Source: Enterobacter sp. R4-368
GTDB taxonomy: Bacteria > Pseudomonadota > Gammaproteobacteria > Enterobacterales > Enterobacteriaceae
Direction: 5' to 3'
Assembly (NCBI RefSeq): GCF_000410515.1
Contig: NC_021500.1
Coordinates: 2,790,001-2,854,000 of the forward strand
DNA: 64,000 nt
Shown here: in pieces, positions 46,613 through 57,502 of the stretch
Layout: each line of letters opens with the position of its first letter
Position numbering within the stretch: position 1 is the stretch's first letter
Position numbers and translations under genes: made by a program
The notes under the pieces: model-generated
Databases searched by the model: none
What the model was told of the DNA's origin: nothing
Seen by the model: only the letters and a program-made list of their open reading frames with translations

Positions 46613-46645
46613 CCTCCTCCCTGGCGATTGCGACCAGGGAGGAGT
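46613..46645. promoter_or_regulatory. Paired inverted MalT-box-like sites upstream of malS
   Basis: CTCCTCCCTGG (46614-46624) and CCAGGGAGGAG (46634-46644) are perfect inverted copies 9 bases apart. Each contains GGGAGGAG, close to the MalT box GGGGA(T/G)GAGG; the left copy (AGGGAGGAGG on the minus strand) matches 9 of 10. They lie 57-88 bases before the malS start, where MalT activation would be expected. Confidence 0.6.
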
Positions 46646-46700
46646 TTCCCCGCTAAACGGAGTGGCAAACTGGGGAAAATCGCCATCACTGGGACATCCA

Positions 46701-48737
46701 ATGAAACACTCCGCGTTTTTACTGCTGTTGCTTCCCGGCATCGCTCTCGCCGACTGGTCCGCCGCTGGTTTTCCCCCTTTAACTGACGACGGCACCGGTC
46801 TCTGGCGCAGCCAGGCCGCGCTGAAAAAAGGCGAGCATCCAATCGCGTTACAGCAGGGTCAGCAGTGCTGGCAGCCCGCCAGCGACATCAAGCTGAACCA
46901 AATGCTTTCGATGAAGCCTTGCAGCGGCAGTGCGCCACAGTGGCGGATATTCCGTGATGGCGATTACCAGATACAACTCGATACCCGCTCCGGCACACCA
47001 ACGTTGCTGCTCAGTGTCAAAAGCGAGGCCAGCGATACGCCTGCCAAACCAGCGCGCCAGTGTCCGGTGCGTGACGATAAGCCGCTGACCGTGCCTGTTG
47101 GCAACACCTTCCCGGAAGGCAGCCTGGTACGCGATTTCTACAGCCAGCAAACCGCCACGGTACGCGACGGGAAAATTACCCTGCAACCCGCAGCGGAAAG
47201 TGACGGTCTTCTGTTGCTGGAAAAAGCGCAAACGCAGGGTGCAGCTCCGTTCGAGTGGCATAACGCCACGGTCTATTTCGTGCTTACCGATCGCTTTGTG
47301 AATGGTAATCCCGCCAATGACAACAGCTACGGGCGGCATAAAGATGGTATGCAGGAGATTGGCACCTTTCACGGCGGCGACCTGCAAGGGCTAACCAGCA
47401 AACTGGATTACTTGCAGCAACTGGGGGTCAACGCGTTATGGATAAGTTCGCCGCTGGAGCAGATCCACGGCTGGGTTGGCGGTGGTACAAAAGGGGATTT
47501 CCCCCACTATGCCTACCACGGTTATTACACGCAGGACTGGACGCGCCTCGACGCCAACATGGGCAGCGAAGACGATCTGCGTAAATTAGTTGATGAAGCG
47601 CACCAGCGCGGCATTCGCGTGCTGTTTGACGTGGTGATGAATCACACCGGCTATGCGACGCTGGCCGATATGCAAACCTTCCAGTTCGGCGCGCTGTATC
47701 TGAAAGACGAGGAGCGCAAGAAAATCCTCGGCGAGCACTGGACAGACTGGCGTCCCACCGCCGGGCAAAGCTGGCACAGCTTCAATGATTACATCAACTT
47801 TAGCGATAAAACCGCCTGGCAGAACTGGTGGGGCAAAAACTGGATCCGCACTGATATCGGCGATTATGACAACCCCGGTTTTGACGACCTCACCATGTCG
47901 CTGGCGTTTTTGCCGGATTTGAAAACCGAATCCACCACTCCTTCCGGGCTGCCGGTGTTTTATCGCCACAAACCGGATACGCGCGCACGCGAAATCGCAG
48001 GGTTTACACCGCGCGATTACCTTACCCATTGGCTCAGCGAGTGGGTGCGCGAGTACGGCATTGACGGTTTTCGCATTGATACGGCTAAACATGTCGAGCT
48101 GGCAGCCTGGCAACAATTAAAAACGCAGGCCACGGCGGCGCTCGCCGAATGGAAAAAGGCCAATCCGCAGAAAAAAATCGATGACGCCCCTTTCTGGATG
48201 ACCGGCGAATCCTGGGGCCATGGTGTGATGCAGAGTGATTACTACCGCCATGGCTTTGATGCGATGATCAATTTTGACTATCAGCAACAGGCCGCCGACG
48301 CGGTATCGTGTCTGGCGAATATGGATACTGTCTGGCAACAGATGGCCGACAAACTGCAAAGCTTTAATGTGCTGAGCTATCTCTCCTCGCACGATACCCG
48401 CTTGTTCCGTGAGGGCGGTCAGCAAGCCGCAGAGCTTTTGCTGCTCGCCCCCGGCGCGGTGCAGATCTTTTACGGTGATGAAAGCGCGCGGCCGTTTGGC
48501 CCGACAGGATCCGATCCGCTACAAGGTACGCGATCGGATATGAACTGGCAGGATCTCGACGGCAAAAGTGCCGCCGGCCTGCGGCACTGGCAAACATTGG
48601 GCCAGTTCCGCGCGCGCCACCCGGCGCTGGGCATGGGCAAACAGACCACGCTTACGCTGCCACAGGGCTACGGTTTTGTGCGTGAACAGGGTGATGACAA
48701 AGTGATGGTGGTCTGGGCGGGCGCGGCTCGCCACTGA
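46701..48737 (+). CDS. malS: Periplasmic alpha-amylase MalS
   Basis: Hydrolyses long maltodextrins in the periplasm for the maltose system. The ATG at 46701 (MKHSAFLLLLLPGIALAD) gives 678 residues with a short signal peptide; a longer in-frame start at 46512 would run through the MalT-like boxes and is rejected. The N-terminal accessory region (about 20-190) is followed by a GH13 catalytic barrel with DVVMNHTGY, DGFRIDTAKHVE (nucleophile Asp), WMTGESWGHG (acid Glu) and LSSHDTR. Four cysteines in the N-terminal part agree with the disulfides known in E. coli MalS. Confidence 0.96.
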   Translation: MKHSAFLLLLLPGIALADWSAAGFPPLTDDGTGLWRSQAALKKGEHPIALQQGQQCWQPASDIKLNQMLSMKPCSGSAPQWRIFRDGDYQIQLDTRSGTPTLLLSVKSEASDTPAKPARQCPVRDDKPLTVPVGNTFPEGSLVRDFYSQQTATVRDGKITLQPAAESDGLLLLEKAQTQGAAPFEWHNATVYFVLTDRFVNGNPANDNSYGRHKDGMQEIGTFHGGDLQGLTSKLDYLQQLGVNALWISSPLEQIHGWVGGGTKGDFPHYAYHGYYTQDWTRLDANMGSEDDLRKLVDEAHQRGIRVLFDVVMNHTGYATLADMQTFQFGALYLKDEERKKILGEHWTDWRPTAGQSWHSFNDYINFSDKTAWQNWWGKNWIRTDIGDYDNPGFDDLTMSLAFLPDLKTESTTPSGLPVFYRHKPDTRAREIAGFTPRDYLTHWLSEWVREYGIDGFRIDTAKHVELAAWQQLKTQATAALAEWKKANPQKKIDDAPFWMTGESWGHGVMQSDYYRHGFDAMINFDYQQQAADAVSCLANMDTVWQQMADKLQSFNVLSYLSSHDTRLFREGGQQAAELLLLAPGAVQIFYGDESARPFGPTGSDPLQGTRSDMNWQDLDGKSAAGLRHWQTLGQFRARHPALGMGKQTTLTLPQGYGFVREQGDDKVMVVWAGAARH

Positions 48738-48886
48738 GCCATAAAACAAATATCAGCATAATATATCGCCAAACTGCTATCGATAAGAATTAAGAGTGGA
48801 AAAGGCGCATCGGCGGCGATTTGCACCTCGCCGTCCGGAGCGCTATGGTTAGCCACTTTGATCCGCAGCCCGACAGAGCAGTAGCG

Positions 48887-50137
48887 ATGACATTTTCACT
48901 TTTCGGCGACAAATTTACCCGCCATGCAGGCATTACGCGCCTGATGGAGGATCTCAACGACGGTTTACGCACCCCTGGCGCTATCATGCTCGGCGGCGGT
49001 AACCCGGCACAAATCCCGGCGATGACCGATTACTTCCACAACCTGCTTGCAGACATGGTGGAAAACGGCAAAGCGACTGATGCGCTGTGCAATTATGACG
49101 GCCCGCAGGGTAAAACGGTGCTACTGACGGCGCTGGCAAGTATGCTGCGTGAAGAGTTAGGTTGGGATATTGAGCCACAGAATATTGCACTAACAAACGG
49201 CAGCCAGAGCGCGTTTTTCTACTTGTTCAACCTGTTTGCTGGCCGTCGCGCCGATGGAAGCACCAGAAAAGTGCTTTTCCCGCTGGCACCGGAGTACATC
49301 GGTTATGCCGATTCCGGGCTGGAAGAAGATCTGTTTGTCTCCGCGCGCCCCAATATTGAACTGCTGCCGGACGGGCAGTTTAAGTACCATGTCGATTTTG
49401 AACACCTGCATATTGGCGAAGAGACCGGCATGATCTGCGTCTCACGCCCGACCAACCCGACCGGCAACGTGATCACTGACGAAGAGCTGATGAAGCTGGA
49501 TGTGCTGGCGAATCAGCACAACATTCCGCTGGTGATTGATAACGCTTACGGCGTCCCTTTCCCGGGCATTATCTTTAGCGAAGCGCGCCCGTTGTGGAAT
49601 CCGAACATTATTCTGTGCATGAGCCTGTCGAAGCTGGGTCTGCCGGGCAGCCGCTGCGGCATCATCATCGCCAGCGAAAAAATCATCTCCGCCATTCGCA
49701 ATATGAACGGCATTATCAGCCTCGCGCCAGGCGGCATTGGCCCGGCGATGATGTGCGAAATGATTAAGCGCAAAGATTTGCTGCGCCTTTCTGAAGAGGT
49801 GATCAAACCGTTTTATTACCAGCGGGTACAGGAAACGATCGCCACGCTGCGTCGCTATTTACCGGAAGAGCGCTGCCTTATTCACAAACCGGAAGGGGCG
49901 ATTTTCCTCTGGCTGTGGTTTAAAGACCTGCCGATCAGCACCGAGCTGCTGTATCAACGGCTGAAAAAACGCGGCGTGCTGATGGTACCTGGCGACTACT
50001 TCTTCCCGGGGCTGGATAAACCCTGGCCGCACACGCATCAGTGCATGCGCATGAACTATGTGCCGGAGCCGGAGCTTATCGAAGCGGGCGTGAAAATCCT
50101 CGCCGAAGAGATTGAAAAAGCCTGGCAGGAAAACTAA
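48887..50137 (+). CDS. avtA: Valine--pyruvate aminotransferase AvtA
   Basis: PLP-dependent class I aminotransferase interconverting valine/pyruvate with 2-oxoisovalerate/alanine. The ATG at 48887 (MTFSLFGDKFTRHAGITRLM) gives 416 residues (E. coli 417); a start at 48821 would add 22 unsupported residues. Contains the NYDGPQGK loop, RPTNPTGNV, and the PLP lysine in SLSKLGLPGSRCG. A strong terminator follows. Confidence 0.96.
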   Translation: MTFSLFGDKFTRHAGITRLMEDLNDGLRTPGAIMLGGGNPAQIPAMTDYFHNLLADMVENGKATDALCNYDGPQGKTVLLTALASMLREELGWDIEPQNIALTNGSQSAFFYLFNLFAGRRADGSTRKVLFPLAPEYIGYADSGLEEDLFVSARPNIELLPDGQFKYHVDFEHLHIGEETGMICVSRPTNPTGNVITDEELMKLDVLANQHNIPLVIDNAYGVPFPGIIFSEARPLWNPNIILCMSLSKLGLPGSRCGIIIASEKIISAIRNMNGIISLAPGGIGPAMMCEMIKRKDLLRLSEEVIKPFYYQRVQETIATLRRYLPEERCLIHKPEGAIFLWLWFKDLPISTELLYQRLKKRGVLMVPGDYFFPGLDKPWPHTHQCMRMNYVPEPELIEAGVKILAEEIEKAWQEN

Positions 50138-50151
50138 AGCAAACATGCTGA

Positions 50152-50180
50152 ATTAAGCCCTCTGTCGAGGGCTTTTTTTA
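50152..50180 (+). terminator. Terminator of avtA
   Basis: AAGCCCTC and GAGGGCTT pair around TGTC and are followed by seven T, 15 bases after the avtA stop. Confidence 0.93.
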
Positions 50181-50321
50181 TCACTAACGAAAACGGGCGC
50201 ATCAGTATCGAGTTTGCTTTGCCTGACGCCTGCGGATTTAACGCGCGCAGAACCGGCAGCAGCTTTTCTTTACGGTTGGCGGGTTTTCCACTGCTTTGCG
50301 CCATTCACACCGATTTGCTGG

Positions 50322-50795
50322 CTAGCGCCGCTGGCTTTGTAGCCGGTTCTCGCGAAGTTGTGCCGGGTTTATGCAACGCAGCGCGTTGGTCGGGCAGGCT
50401 TCGACACAGGCCGGGCCGTTTTCGCGATGCTGGCACAGATCGCACTTCAGCGCCTGCGCCCGGTTCTCAACGCGCATCACCTGTATGGCACCAAACGGGC
50501 AGGCAATCATGCAGCTTTTGCAGCCGATACAGCGCGATTGCTCAACCAGCACCGCCCCATTGGCCCGACCGATCGCACCGACCGGGCAGACATTGGCGCA
50601 GGGTGCGTCTTCACAATGATGGCAGGTGACAGCAGTGGAGAAATCGCCTGTTTTCACCACGCGGATGCGTGCAGAAAAGGTCGCGGGCTTCACACCCGAG
50701 CAGTCCTGATTATCTTCATGCGACACCACACACGCCACTTCGCAGGTGCGACAACCAATGCATTTGGCCGCATCAGCGATAATAAAACGGTTCAT
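50322..50795 (-). CDS. ysaA: Four-cluster ferredoxin-like protein YsaA
   Basis: Electron-transfer protein of the HycB/DmsB-like iron-sulfur family. From the ATG at 50795 (MNRFIIADAAKCIGC, behind GGAG) it has 157 residues, the E. coli length; the upstream in-frame extension to 50909 is rejected. Four cysteine groups are visible: CIGCRTCEVAC (12-22), CEDAPCANVCP, CIGCKSCMIACP and CDLCQHRENGPACVEACP, enough for four [4Fe-4S] clusters. No catalytic partner is encoded nearby, so the redox system served is unknown. Confidence 0.92.
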   Translation of the reverse strand: MNRFIIADAAKCIGCRTCEVACVVSHEDNQDCSGVKPATFSARIRVVKTGDFSTAVTCHHCEDAPCANVCPVGAIGRANGAVLVEQSRCIGCKSCMIACPFGAIQVMRVENRAQALKCDLCQHRENGPACVEACPTNALRCINPAQLRENRLQSQRR

Positions 50796-51148
50796 TCCCC
50801 ACTCCACCGGGCACGAAAACGACAAGGGTGCCAGAAAAAACCGCCGCAATGCTTTGATCGCAAGCGGGAAAGCCGCCAGTTTTGTCATTTGCCTGAACAT
50901 TTCCGGCAATCTGTATCACGCGCTCAAAATGTTGCTAAATGTACGCAGAAAACGTTCGCCAGGGTGCTTGGCACCTGCTTATCACGTTCCAGAAAATTCG
51001 CCCCCGATACCGGCTTAGTTGCGCTTAACGTCAGATTTTCCGTGGGGATCGGGGGGAATGATTGAAGGTGATAATCGGCGCGTCCTGTCGGTGAGGCGCT
51101 TTTGCGAGGGGGATGCGGCTGGCGAAAAATCGCCAGCCTGAGAGTTGA
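50796..51148. other. Intergenic region between ysaA and selB
   Basis: 353 bases containing the ysaA promoter region and the 3' end of selAB. Visible structures are GGTGC-TTG-GCACC (50963-50975) and a strong hairpin GGCTGGCGA/TCGCCAGCC (51117-51138) 11 bases behind the selB stop. The latter lacks a T-run but is the likely end of the selAB message. No gene with a ribosome site is seen. Confidence 0.5.
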
Positions 51149-52993
51149 TCACTCTTTGAGGAATAACGCCTTGTCGCGCAGGATGTGGTCATTGCCACGG
51201 CGGCGGGTAAAACCAATGCGGTCGAAATATTCCAGGATCTGAATCGCCAGTTTGCGCCCCACATTCAATGTATCGCGAAAATCCGCCGCGCTGGTCGAGC
51301 CGCGCGCTTCATCAAGATCGCGGATCATGCTGGCAAAAGTCACAATGCGATCGTTGCGGTAATAACGATCTTTGACGATCGCCGTAATCAGCCCCTGCTG
51401 TGCCGCCTGTCGTAATACGCCGCGCATCACCTGCTCATCGACACCGATTTCGCGGGCTAAATCCCGCACCCACCAGGGTTCGTCGCCAAACAGCGGTGAG
51501 ACTTTTTGCCAAAGCTGGGCCTGCTCGTCGCTGAAACCCGCTTTATGCTCCGGCAAGTGCAGCCAGCCGTGGTGGCTGTGGATATCGCCGCTCTCCCGCA
51601 TCAGTTCAATCAGCGTTAATACCAGTGCTTCATCTTCCATCGGCAGCGCCATACGTCGCAGGCGTTCGCGCCCTGGACCCGGCTCTTCGCGGTGCTGTTC
51701 ATGGTAAGTCGCCAGCGTGTCCAGCAACTTACGCTGCCAGCGCGCCGCCACCGGCGCATTAAGCAGGTTATCACCCGCCCGGATAAAACCGGGGTTATCG
51801 AGTAACGCCGCCAGCCCGCTGCTGCTTAACTGGCGCGCCCAGCCAAACGCGCGCAGATCCACCGCCCCGCGCGATAAATGCACGGCCAGCGCCTGGGCGT
51901 CGTCTTTGGTCTGCGCCAGTTCACCAATCCACGCCAGATAATCTGCCTTGCGTTTACCGCGACGCGGCGAGTTCAGCGTCACCACGCGCGCCCCCGCAAG
52001 CGTCGTGCGCGCGGAGATATCGCGCAGCACCAGCAGATCGTTGTCCGCCAGCCACAGCGGCGTATCGAGCACCAGTTCGGCAAGGCCATTTTCCAGCAGC
52101 GACACGCGCCCGGTAACATGGCTGGCGGCATGGTGAATATGCAATGGCTGCCATTGCGTCAGTGGAACATGAGTTTGCAGGGCGACAATCAGCCGCTCGG
52201 TCGGTTCGTCGGGTTGCTGCGACAACAGCCAGTCACCGCGGCTGAGCGCCTCTTTTTCCGCATCACCGGCAATATTCAGCGCGATGCGTTGCCCGGCATG
52301 AGCGTGTTCAACTGGTTGATTCTGCGCATGTAACCCGCGCACGCGCATCGGTGTATTCGCCCCGGTCAGCCACAGCGTATCGCCTACGCGGACATCGCCG
52401 GAAAGTGCCGTTCCCGTTACCACCAACCCCGCACCTTTCACCGTGAAAGCACGATCGAGCGCCAGGCGGAAACGCTGATGCTCAGGGTGGGCGCGTTCTG
52501 GCAACTGCAACAGATGTTCACGCAGCTCAGCAATGCCGCGCTGTTCCGTGGCGGCGGTGACAAACAGCGTCGCCTGCGGGTAACCAAAGGCCTGGAGCGT
52601 GTTTTGTACTTCCGCGCGCACGTCGGCAATGCGCGCCTCATCCACGCGATCGGCCTTCGTTAGCGCCACCGTCAGCGCCGGGTTGCCGGTCAGTTGTAAA
52701 ATCGCCAGATGCTCACGCGTCTGCGCCATCACGCCATCGTCACACGCCACCACCAGCAGGGCATGGTCAATGCCGCCAACGCCCGCCAGCATATTAGAGA
52801 GGAATTTTTCATGTCCTGGCACATCAATAAAACCCGGCACGCGACCATCCGGCTGCGGCCAGTAGGCATAACCGAGATCGATGGTCATGCCACGTTTTTT
52901 CTCTTCCGGCAGGCGATCGGCATTCACGCCCGTAATCGCTTCAATCAGGGTGGTTTTGCCGTGGTCGACGTGCCCGGCAGTGGCAATAATCAT
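51149..52993 (-). CDS. selB: Selenocysteine-specific elongation factor SelB
   Basis: GTPase that delivers Sec-tRNA to UGA codons marked by a SECIS hairpin. 614 residues, the E. coli length. N-terminal EF-Tu-like GTPase with GHVDHGKTT (7-15), DVPGHEKF and TKAD motifs, then beta-barrel domains, and four winged helices in the C-terminal third (about 370-614) that bind SECIS RNA. The start overlaps the selA stop by 4 bases. Its presence implies selenoproteins such as formate dehydrogenase elsewhere in the genome. Confidence 0.97.
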   Translation of the reverse strand: MIIATAGHVDHGKTTLIEAITGVNADRLPEEKKRGMTIDLGYAYWPQPDGRVPGFIDVPGHEKFLSNMLAGVGGIDHALLVVACDDGVMAQTREHLAILQLTGNPALTVALTKADRVDEARIADVRAEVQNTLQAFGYPQATLFVTAATEQRGIAELREHLLQLPERAHPEHQRFRLALDRAFTVKGAGLVVTGTALSGDVRVGDTLWLTGANTPMRVRGLHAQNQPVEHAHAGQRIALNIAGDAEKEALSRGDWLLSQQPDEPTERLIVALQTHVPLTQWQPLHIHHAASHVTGRVSLLENGLAELVLDTPLWLADNDLLVLRDISARTTLAGARVVTLNSPRRGKRKADYLAWIGELAQTKDDAQALAVHLSRGAVDLRAFGWARQLSSSGLAALLDNPGFIRAGDNLLNAPVAARWQRKLLDTLATYHEQHREEPGPGRERLRRMALPMEDEALVLTLIELMRESGDIHSHHGWLHLPEHKAGFSDEQAQLWQKVSPLFGDEPWWVRDLAREIGVDEQVMRGVLRQAAQQGLITAIVKDRYYRNDRIVTFASMIRDLDEARGSTSAADFRDTLNVGRKLAIQILEYFDRIGFTRRRGNDHILRDKALFLKE

Positions 52994-54366
52994 TTCAGCA
53001 ACATCTCCAGCAAGCGGGATTCATCATCAACACAGCGACAGTCCAGCCACAGGCGACCATCGTAAATACGGCCAATCACCGGCTGCGGCAGCGCCCGCCA
53101 CTGCGCGGCCAGCGCCTCCACACGACGGCCACTGCCATCGCGCGGAGTAAACGTCAGCGCCGCGCCCGGCAACCTGTCAACCGGCAGCGAACCGCTGCCA
53201 ATTTGTGACAGGCAGGCTTCCACGCGCAGATCAAATTCGTGATAACGCGCCGTCAACGCCGTGCATAAGCGCTGCGCCTGCTCGCGAATTTCCGCCTCCG
53301 GGCGGGTTAAGTAACGCAGTGTCGGCAGGCTCTCAGCGAGTTTTTCCGGGTGCAGATAGAGGCGTAACGTCGCCTCCAGCGCCGCCAGCGTCATTTTATC
53401 CGCCCGCAGCGCGCGTTTTAACGGATGTTGCTGCAACTGCTCAATCAACGCTTTTTTGCCCACGATAATGCCCGCCTGCGGACCGCCGAGCAGCTTATCG
53501 CCGGAGAAACTCACCAGGCTGACACCAGCGGCAATCAGCGTTTGCGGCATCGGTTCCTGCGGCAAACCGTAGCGGCTTAAATCGACCAGCGAACCACTGC
53601 CGAGATCGACAATCACCGGTAGCGCATGCTCTTCGCCCAGCGCCACCAGCTCCGCTTCATCCACCGCTTTGGTAAAGCCTTCGATATGATAATTACTGGT
53701 GTGGACTTTCATCAGCAGCGCGGTGCTGTCGTTAATCGCCTGGCGATAATCTTTCGCATGCGTGCGGTTGGTGGTGCCGACTTCGTGCAGCACACAGCCC
53801 GCCTGGCGCATCACGTCCGGAATGCGAAACGCGCCACCAATTTCCACCAGTTCGCCGCGTGACACCACCACTTCGCGGCCAGCCGCAGTGGCTGCCAGCA
53901 TCAGTAACACCGCTGCGGCATTGTTATTAACGATGCAGGCATCTTCCGCGCCGGTAAGCTGACAGAGAAGATCGGCCAGGGCGCGATCGCGATGACCACG
54001 CCCCGCGCCGTCGAGATCATATTCGAGCGTCACCGGCGAGCCCATTACCTGCGCGACGGCATCAATAGCGGCCTGCGCTTGTACCGCGCGGCCTAAATTC
54101 GTGTGCAGCACCGTACCGCTCAGGTTAAACACCGGGCGCAGCGCGCTGCTGTCGCGCTGTTCCAGCCGCTGTTGCGCCGCCGCTGCCCAGTCGGAGCACC
54201 AGGCAGGTAACGTTTGTGCTTCACGGATCTGCGCGCGCGCCTCGTCCTGAAGCTGACGCAGCGTTTGCGCCACGCGACTGTGGCCGAAAGTGGCTAATAA
54301 AGTGGCGAACGCCTCGTCACGTAACAGGCGATCGGTCGAAGGGATCTGGCTGTAAAGAGTTGTCAT
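52990..54366 (-). CDS. selA: L-seryl-tRNA(Sec) selenium transferase SelA
   Basis: PLP enzyme converting Ser-tRNA(Sec) to Sec-tRNA(Sec) with selenophosphate. 458 residues (E. coli 463). The PLP lysine is Lys291 in [24 protein letters not shown] (81-94) is another family block. First gene of selAB, with a GC-rich hairpin in its leader. Confidence 0.97.
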   Translation of the reverse strand: MTTLYSQIPSTDRLLRDEAFATLLATFGHSRVAQTLRQLQDEARAQIREAQTLPAWCSDWAAAAQQRLEQRDSSALRPVFNLSGTVLHTNLGRAVQAQAAIDAVAQVMGSPVTLEYDLDGAGRGHRDRALADLLCQLTGAEDACIVNNNAAAVLLMLAATAAGREVVVSRGELVEIGGAFRIPDVMRQAGCVLHEVGTTNRTHAKDYRQAINDSTALLMKVHTSNYHIEGFTKAVDEAELVALGEEHALPVIVDLGSGSLVDLSRYGLPQEPMPQTLIAAGVSLVSFSGDKLLGGPQAGIIVGKKALIEQLQQHPLKRALRADKMTLAALEATLRLYLHPEKLAESLPTLRYLTRPEAEIREQAQRLCTALTARYHEFDLRVEACLSQIGSGSLPVDRLPGAALTFTPRDGSGRRVEALAAQWRALPQPVIGRIYDGRLWLDCRCVDDESRLLEMLLK

Positions 54367-54388
54367 GAAAAGGCCTGGCTATGAGTTG

Positions 54389-54406
54389 CCCCCTCCCGTC
54401 AGGGGG
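54389..54406 (-). promoter_or_regulatory. GC-rich hairpin in the selA leader
   Basis: CCCCCT and AGGGGG form a 6-bp stem with a 6-base loop, 23-40 bases before the selA ATG; an alternative GTCA/TGAC pairing overlaps it. E. coli selAB mRNA has a SECIS-like element in its leader that binds SelB, and this hairpin occupies the same place. I cannot tell whether it has the SelB-binding loop. Confidence 0.35.
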
Positions 54407-54457
54407 TTTGACGTGAGGGGATTGTACAGTGACTTGCTCAGGCGAACATCATGCTTA

Positions 54458-55066
54458 TCAAGCCTTCGGCGGTTCGGTGCGGGCGAAACTCTCGCGCTGG
54501 AACAGATTTTCCACCAGCTTTACCAGCAGTGGACGATCAACACACCAGCCGGGTGAAACATGGCGGAAATTGAGATAACTAATGGCGCAGGCAATTGCCA
54601 CTGTCGCCAGATTCAGATCGTCCACGCCCAGCGTGCCATCTTTAAGATAGTTTTCCAGCGCATCCAGCCCGCGCGAAACCTTTTCCCGCTGGCGTAACAG
54701 TTCAGTCTCCGACTGCTGTTCGACCGGGCGCGCCAGCTCGCGAACCGAGACCAGCGCCGCATCCATAATGCCATCGGCCAGCGCTTCGAGTTGGCGAATT
54801 TTCAATGCCGCTTTGCGATCGGTGGGCAGCATGGCCGGAGCGATATTCAGTAAATCAATGTATTCCGCGATGATCGGCGAGTCGTACCACACTTCGCCAT
54901 CATCGGTTACCAGCGCCGGAACTTTGCCAAGCGGGTTGTACTGCGCCACGCTATTAACGGCGTTATAAGGCTGTTCATTGATAAATTCGAAGGTGATGCC
55001 CTTTTCCAGCAGGATCACCGATATTTTGCGTACAAAAGGGCTGGTATAGCTGCCGATCAGTTTCAT
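54458..55066 (-). CDS. yibF: Glutathione S-transferase-like protein YibF
   Basis: GST-fold protein of unknown substrate. The ATG at 55066 ([19 protein letters not shown]) gives 202 residues as in E. coli; eight further in-frame codons upstream are not supported. Thioredoxin-like N-terminal domain (about 1-80, with the Pro before a [15 protein letters not shown] glutathione segment) and all-helical C-terminal domain (about 85-202). Likely cytosolic. Its start is divergent from mtlA. Confidence 0.94.
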   Translation of the reverse strand: MKLIGSYTSPFVRKISVILLEKGITFEFINEQPYNAVNSVAQYNPLGKVPALVTDDGEVWYDSPIIAEYIDLLNIAPAMLPTDRKAALKIRQLEALADGIMDAALVSVRELARPVEQQSETELLRQREKVSRGLDALENYLKDGTLGVDDLNLATVAIACAISYLNFRHVSPGWCVDRPLLVKLVENLFQRESFARTEPPKA

Positions 55067-55214
55067 TGCCTTCTCCGTTTCCGCCAACAAAAACCTAAGT
55101 ATGAACGAGCGGGCGCAGAATGTTTCATCACGATGAAAACTTCTGCCGCTAACGTACGTATTCCCACAGGCTGTGAAAGGAAGTTACAGGTTCTGCTGGT
55201 CGTCAAAAACACAG

Positions 55215-55434
55215 TTTGCTGGCGATCACATTCGGAAAAGTCCTGACGAAAATATCTTGTGATCTATATCACAAATACATAACAAACCGTCGAGCATAAA
55301 ATGTGAATAACATCACACTTACAGGCTCATAACGTCCAGATTTTGCGCTTTGTTCTTTTTTTACACTGATTTTATGTGATGAATATCACACTAAATGGTG
55401 GCATACCCCCCGTTTTAGTGTGATCTGAGTCACA
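55215..55434. promoter_or_regulatory. Five CRP sites in the mtlA promoter region
   Basis: Four sites match TGTGA-N6-TCACA exactly: 55258-55273, 55302-55317, 55375-55390 and 55419-55434. A fifth, weaker site (TTTGC-N6-TCACA) lies at 55215-55230. E. coli mtlA is also known for multiple, about five, CRP sites. The rest of the 514-base yibF-mtlA gap holds no gene. Strong cAMP-CRP activation of the mannitol operon, plus MtlR repression, is expected. Confidence 0.92.
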
Positions 55435-55580
55435 TAAAAACCCGCCATCTGGACAGTCACGTGATTCGGTGCGAGATTTCGCCTCACAGATAACCCAGGT
55501 CCGGCTACCTCTGCCGCCACGTTAACAACAAACCTCGGGCTTCCGGCCTGTGCGATAGCAAACATAAGAAGGGGTGTTTT

Positions 55581-57491
55581 ATGTCATCCGATATCAAGAT
55601 CAAGGTGCAAAGCTTTGGTCGTTTTCTCAGCAATATGGTGATGCCGAACATCGGCGCGTTCATCGCGTGGGGGATCATCACCGCATTGTTTATTCCTACA
55701 GGGTGGTTGCCTAACGAGACGCTGGCGAAACTCGTTGGCCCAATGATTACTTATCTGCTGCCGCTGCTCATCGGTTACACCGGTGGTCGTCTGGTGGGCG
55801 GCGATCGTGGCGGCGTTGTCGGCGCGATCACCACCATGGGCGTTATCGTTGGTGCGGATATGCCGATGTTCCTCGGCGCGATGATCGCAGGTCCGCTGGG
55901 CGGCTGGGCGATTAAACACTTTGATAGCTGGGTCGACGGTAAGATCAAATCCGGTTTCGAAATGCTGGTGAATAACTTCTCCGCTGGCATCATCGGTATG
56001 ATCCTCGCCATTCTGGCGTTCCTCGGCATTGGCCCTGCGGTTGAAGTGCTGTCCAAAATTCTGGCGGCCGGCGTCAACTTCATGGTGGCGCACGAAATGC
56101 TGCCGCTGGCGTCTATCTTTGTTGAACCGGCGAAAATCCTGTTCCTCAACAACGCCATCAACCACGGTATCTTCTCGCCGCTGGGTATTCAGCAATCGCA
56201 TGAACTCGGCAAGTCCATCTTCTTCCTGATCGAAGCGAACCCGGGTCCGGGTATGGGCGTACTGCTGGCGTATATGTTCTTTGGTCGCGGCAGCGCTAAA
56301 CAGTCTGCTGGCGGCGCGGCTATCATCCACTTCCTGGGGGGTATCCACGAAATTTACTTCCCGTATGTGCTGATGAACCCGCGTCTGCTGCTTGCCGTAA
56401 TCCTCGGTGGTATGACTGGCGTGTTCACCCTGAGCGTACTGAACGGCGGCCTGGTATCTCCGGCTTCTCCGGGCTCCATCCTGGCGGTGCTGGCGATGAC
56501 GCCAAAAGGCGCGTACTTCGCGAACCTGACGGCAATCTTTGCTGCCCTGATTGTCTCTTTCGTTATCTCTTCTATCCTGCTGAAAACCAGCAAAGTGAAA
56601 GAAGAAGACGAAGACATCGAAGCGGCAACCCGTCGTATGCAGGACATGAAAGCACAGTCTAAAGGCGCAACCCCGCTGGCGGCTGGCGACGTGACCAACG
56701 ACCTGAGCCACGTACGTAAAATCATCGTCGCATGTGACGCCGGTATGGGTTCCAGCGCCATGGGCGCGGGCGTGCTGCGTAAGAAAGTGCAGGATGCGGG
56801 TCTGAGCAACATCTCTGTCACCAACAGCGCGATTAACAGCCTGCCGTCTGACGTTGACCTGGTGATTACGCACCGCGATCTGACCGAACGCGCAATGCGC
56901 CAGGCGCCGCAGGCGCAGCATATTTCGCTGACCAACTTCCTCGACAGTGGCCTGTACACCAGCCTGACCGAACGTCTGGTTGCTGCTCAGCGCCATACGG
57001 ACAACGAAGCCAAAGTGACCAGCAGCCTGCAGGACAGCTTTGATGCGCCTGACAGCAACCTGTTCAAGTTGAGCGCGGATAACATCTTCCTTGGCCGCAC
57101 GGCGAGCACTAAAGAAGAAGCCATCCGTTTTGCCGGTGAGCAACTGGTGAAAGGCGGCTACGTTCAGCCGGAATATGTTGATGCGATGCTGGAACGCGAA
57201 AAACTGACCCCGACCTATCTGGGTGAGTCCATCGCGGTACCGCACGGCACAGTGGAAGCGAAAGATCGCGTACTGAAAACTGGCGTGGTGTTCTGCCAGT
57301 ACCCGGAAGGTGTTCGCTTCGGTGAAGACGAAGATGACATCGCCCGTCTGGTGATCGGCATCGCGGCACGTAACAATGAGCACATCCAGGTCATCACCAG
57401 CCTCACTAACGCGCTGGATGACGAGACCGTGATTCAGCGTCTGGCGCACACCACCAGCGTTGAAGAAGTGCTGGCACTGCTCGGCAAGTAA
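55581..57491 (+). CDS. mtlA: Mannitol PTS permease EIICBA
   Basis: Membrane transporter that imports mannitol as mannitol 1-phosphate using phosphate from HPr. 636 residues (E. coli 637). Domains in order: membrane EIIC (about 1-345, with GGIHEIYF at 253-260), EIIB with the phosphocysteine Cys385 in [12 protein letters not shown], and EIIA (about 495-636) with the phosphohistidine in [10 protein letters not shown] near residue 555. All phospho-sites intact. First gene of mtlADR behind five CRP sites. Confidence 0.98.
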   Translation: MSSDIKIKVQSFGRFLSNMVMPNIGAFIAWGIITALFIPTGWLPNETLAKLVGPMITYLLPLLIGYTGGRLVGGDRGGVVGAITTMGVIVGADMPMFLGAMIAGPLGGWAIKHFDSWVDGKIKSGFEMLVNNFSAGIIGMILAILAFLGIGPAVEVLSKILAAGVNFMVAHEMLPLASIFVEPAKILFLNNAINHGIFSPLGIQQSHELGKSIFFLIEANPGPGMGVLLAYMFFGRGSAKQSAGGAAIIHFLGGIHEIYFPYVLMNPRLLLAVILGGMTGVFTLSVLNGGLVSPASPGSILAVLAMTPKGAYFANLTAIFAALIVSFVISSILLKTSKVKEEDEDIEAATRRMQDMKAQSKGATPLAAGDVTNDLSHVRKIIVACDAGMGSSAMGAGVLRKKVQDAGLSNISVTNSAINSLPSDVDLVITHRDLTERAMRQAPQAQHISLTNFLDSGLYTSLTERLVAAQRHTDNEAKVTSSLQDSFDAPDSNLFKLSADNIFLGRTASTKEEAIRFAGEQLVKGGYVQPEYVDAMLEREKLTPTYLGESIAVPHGTVEAKDRVLKTGVVFCQYPEGVRFGEDEDDIARLVIGIAARNNEHIQVITSLTNALDDETVIQRLAHTTSVEEVLALLGK

Positions 57492-57502
57492 TCGGTTTTC
57501 CT

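Noticed and set aside
50161..50321. Plus-strand open frames behind avtA running across ysaA
   Set aside because: They follow the avtA terminator without a ribosome site and are antisense to ysaA.
55584..57449. A 621-codon open frame on the minus strand across mtlA
   Set aside because: It is exactly antisense to mtlA, full of His/Arg/Gln/Asp as expected from the complement of a GC-rich gene, and has no ribosome site or family resemblance.
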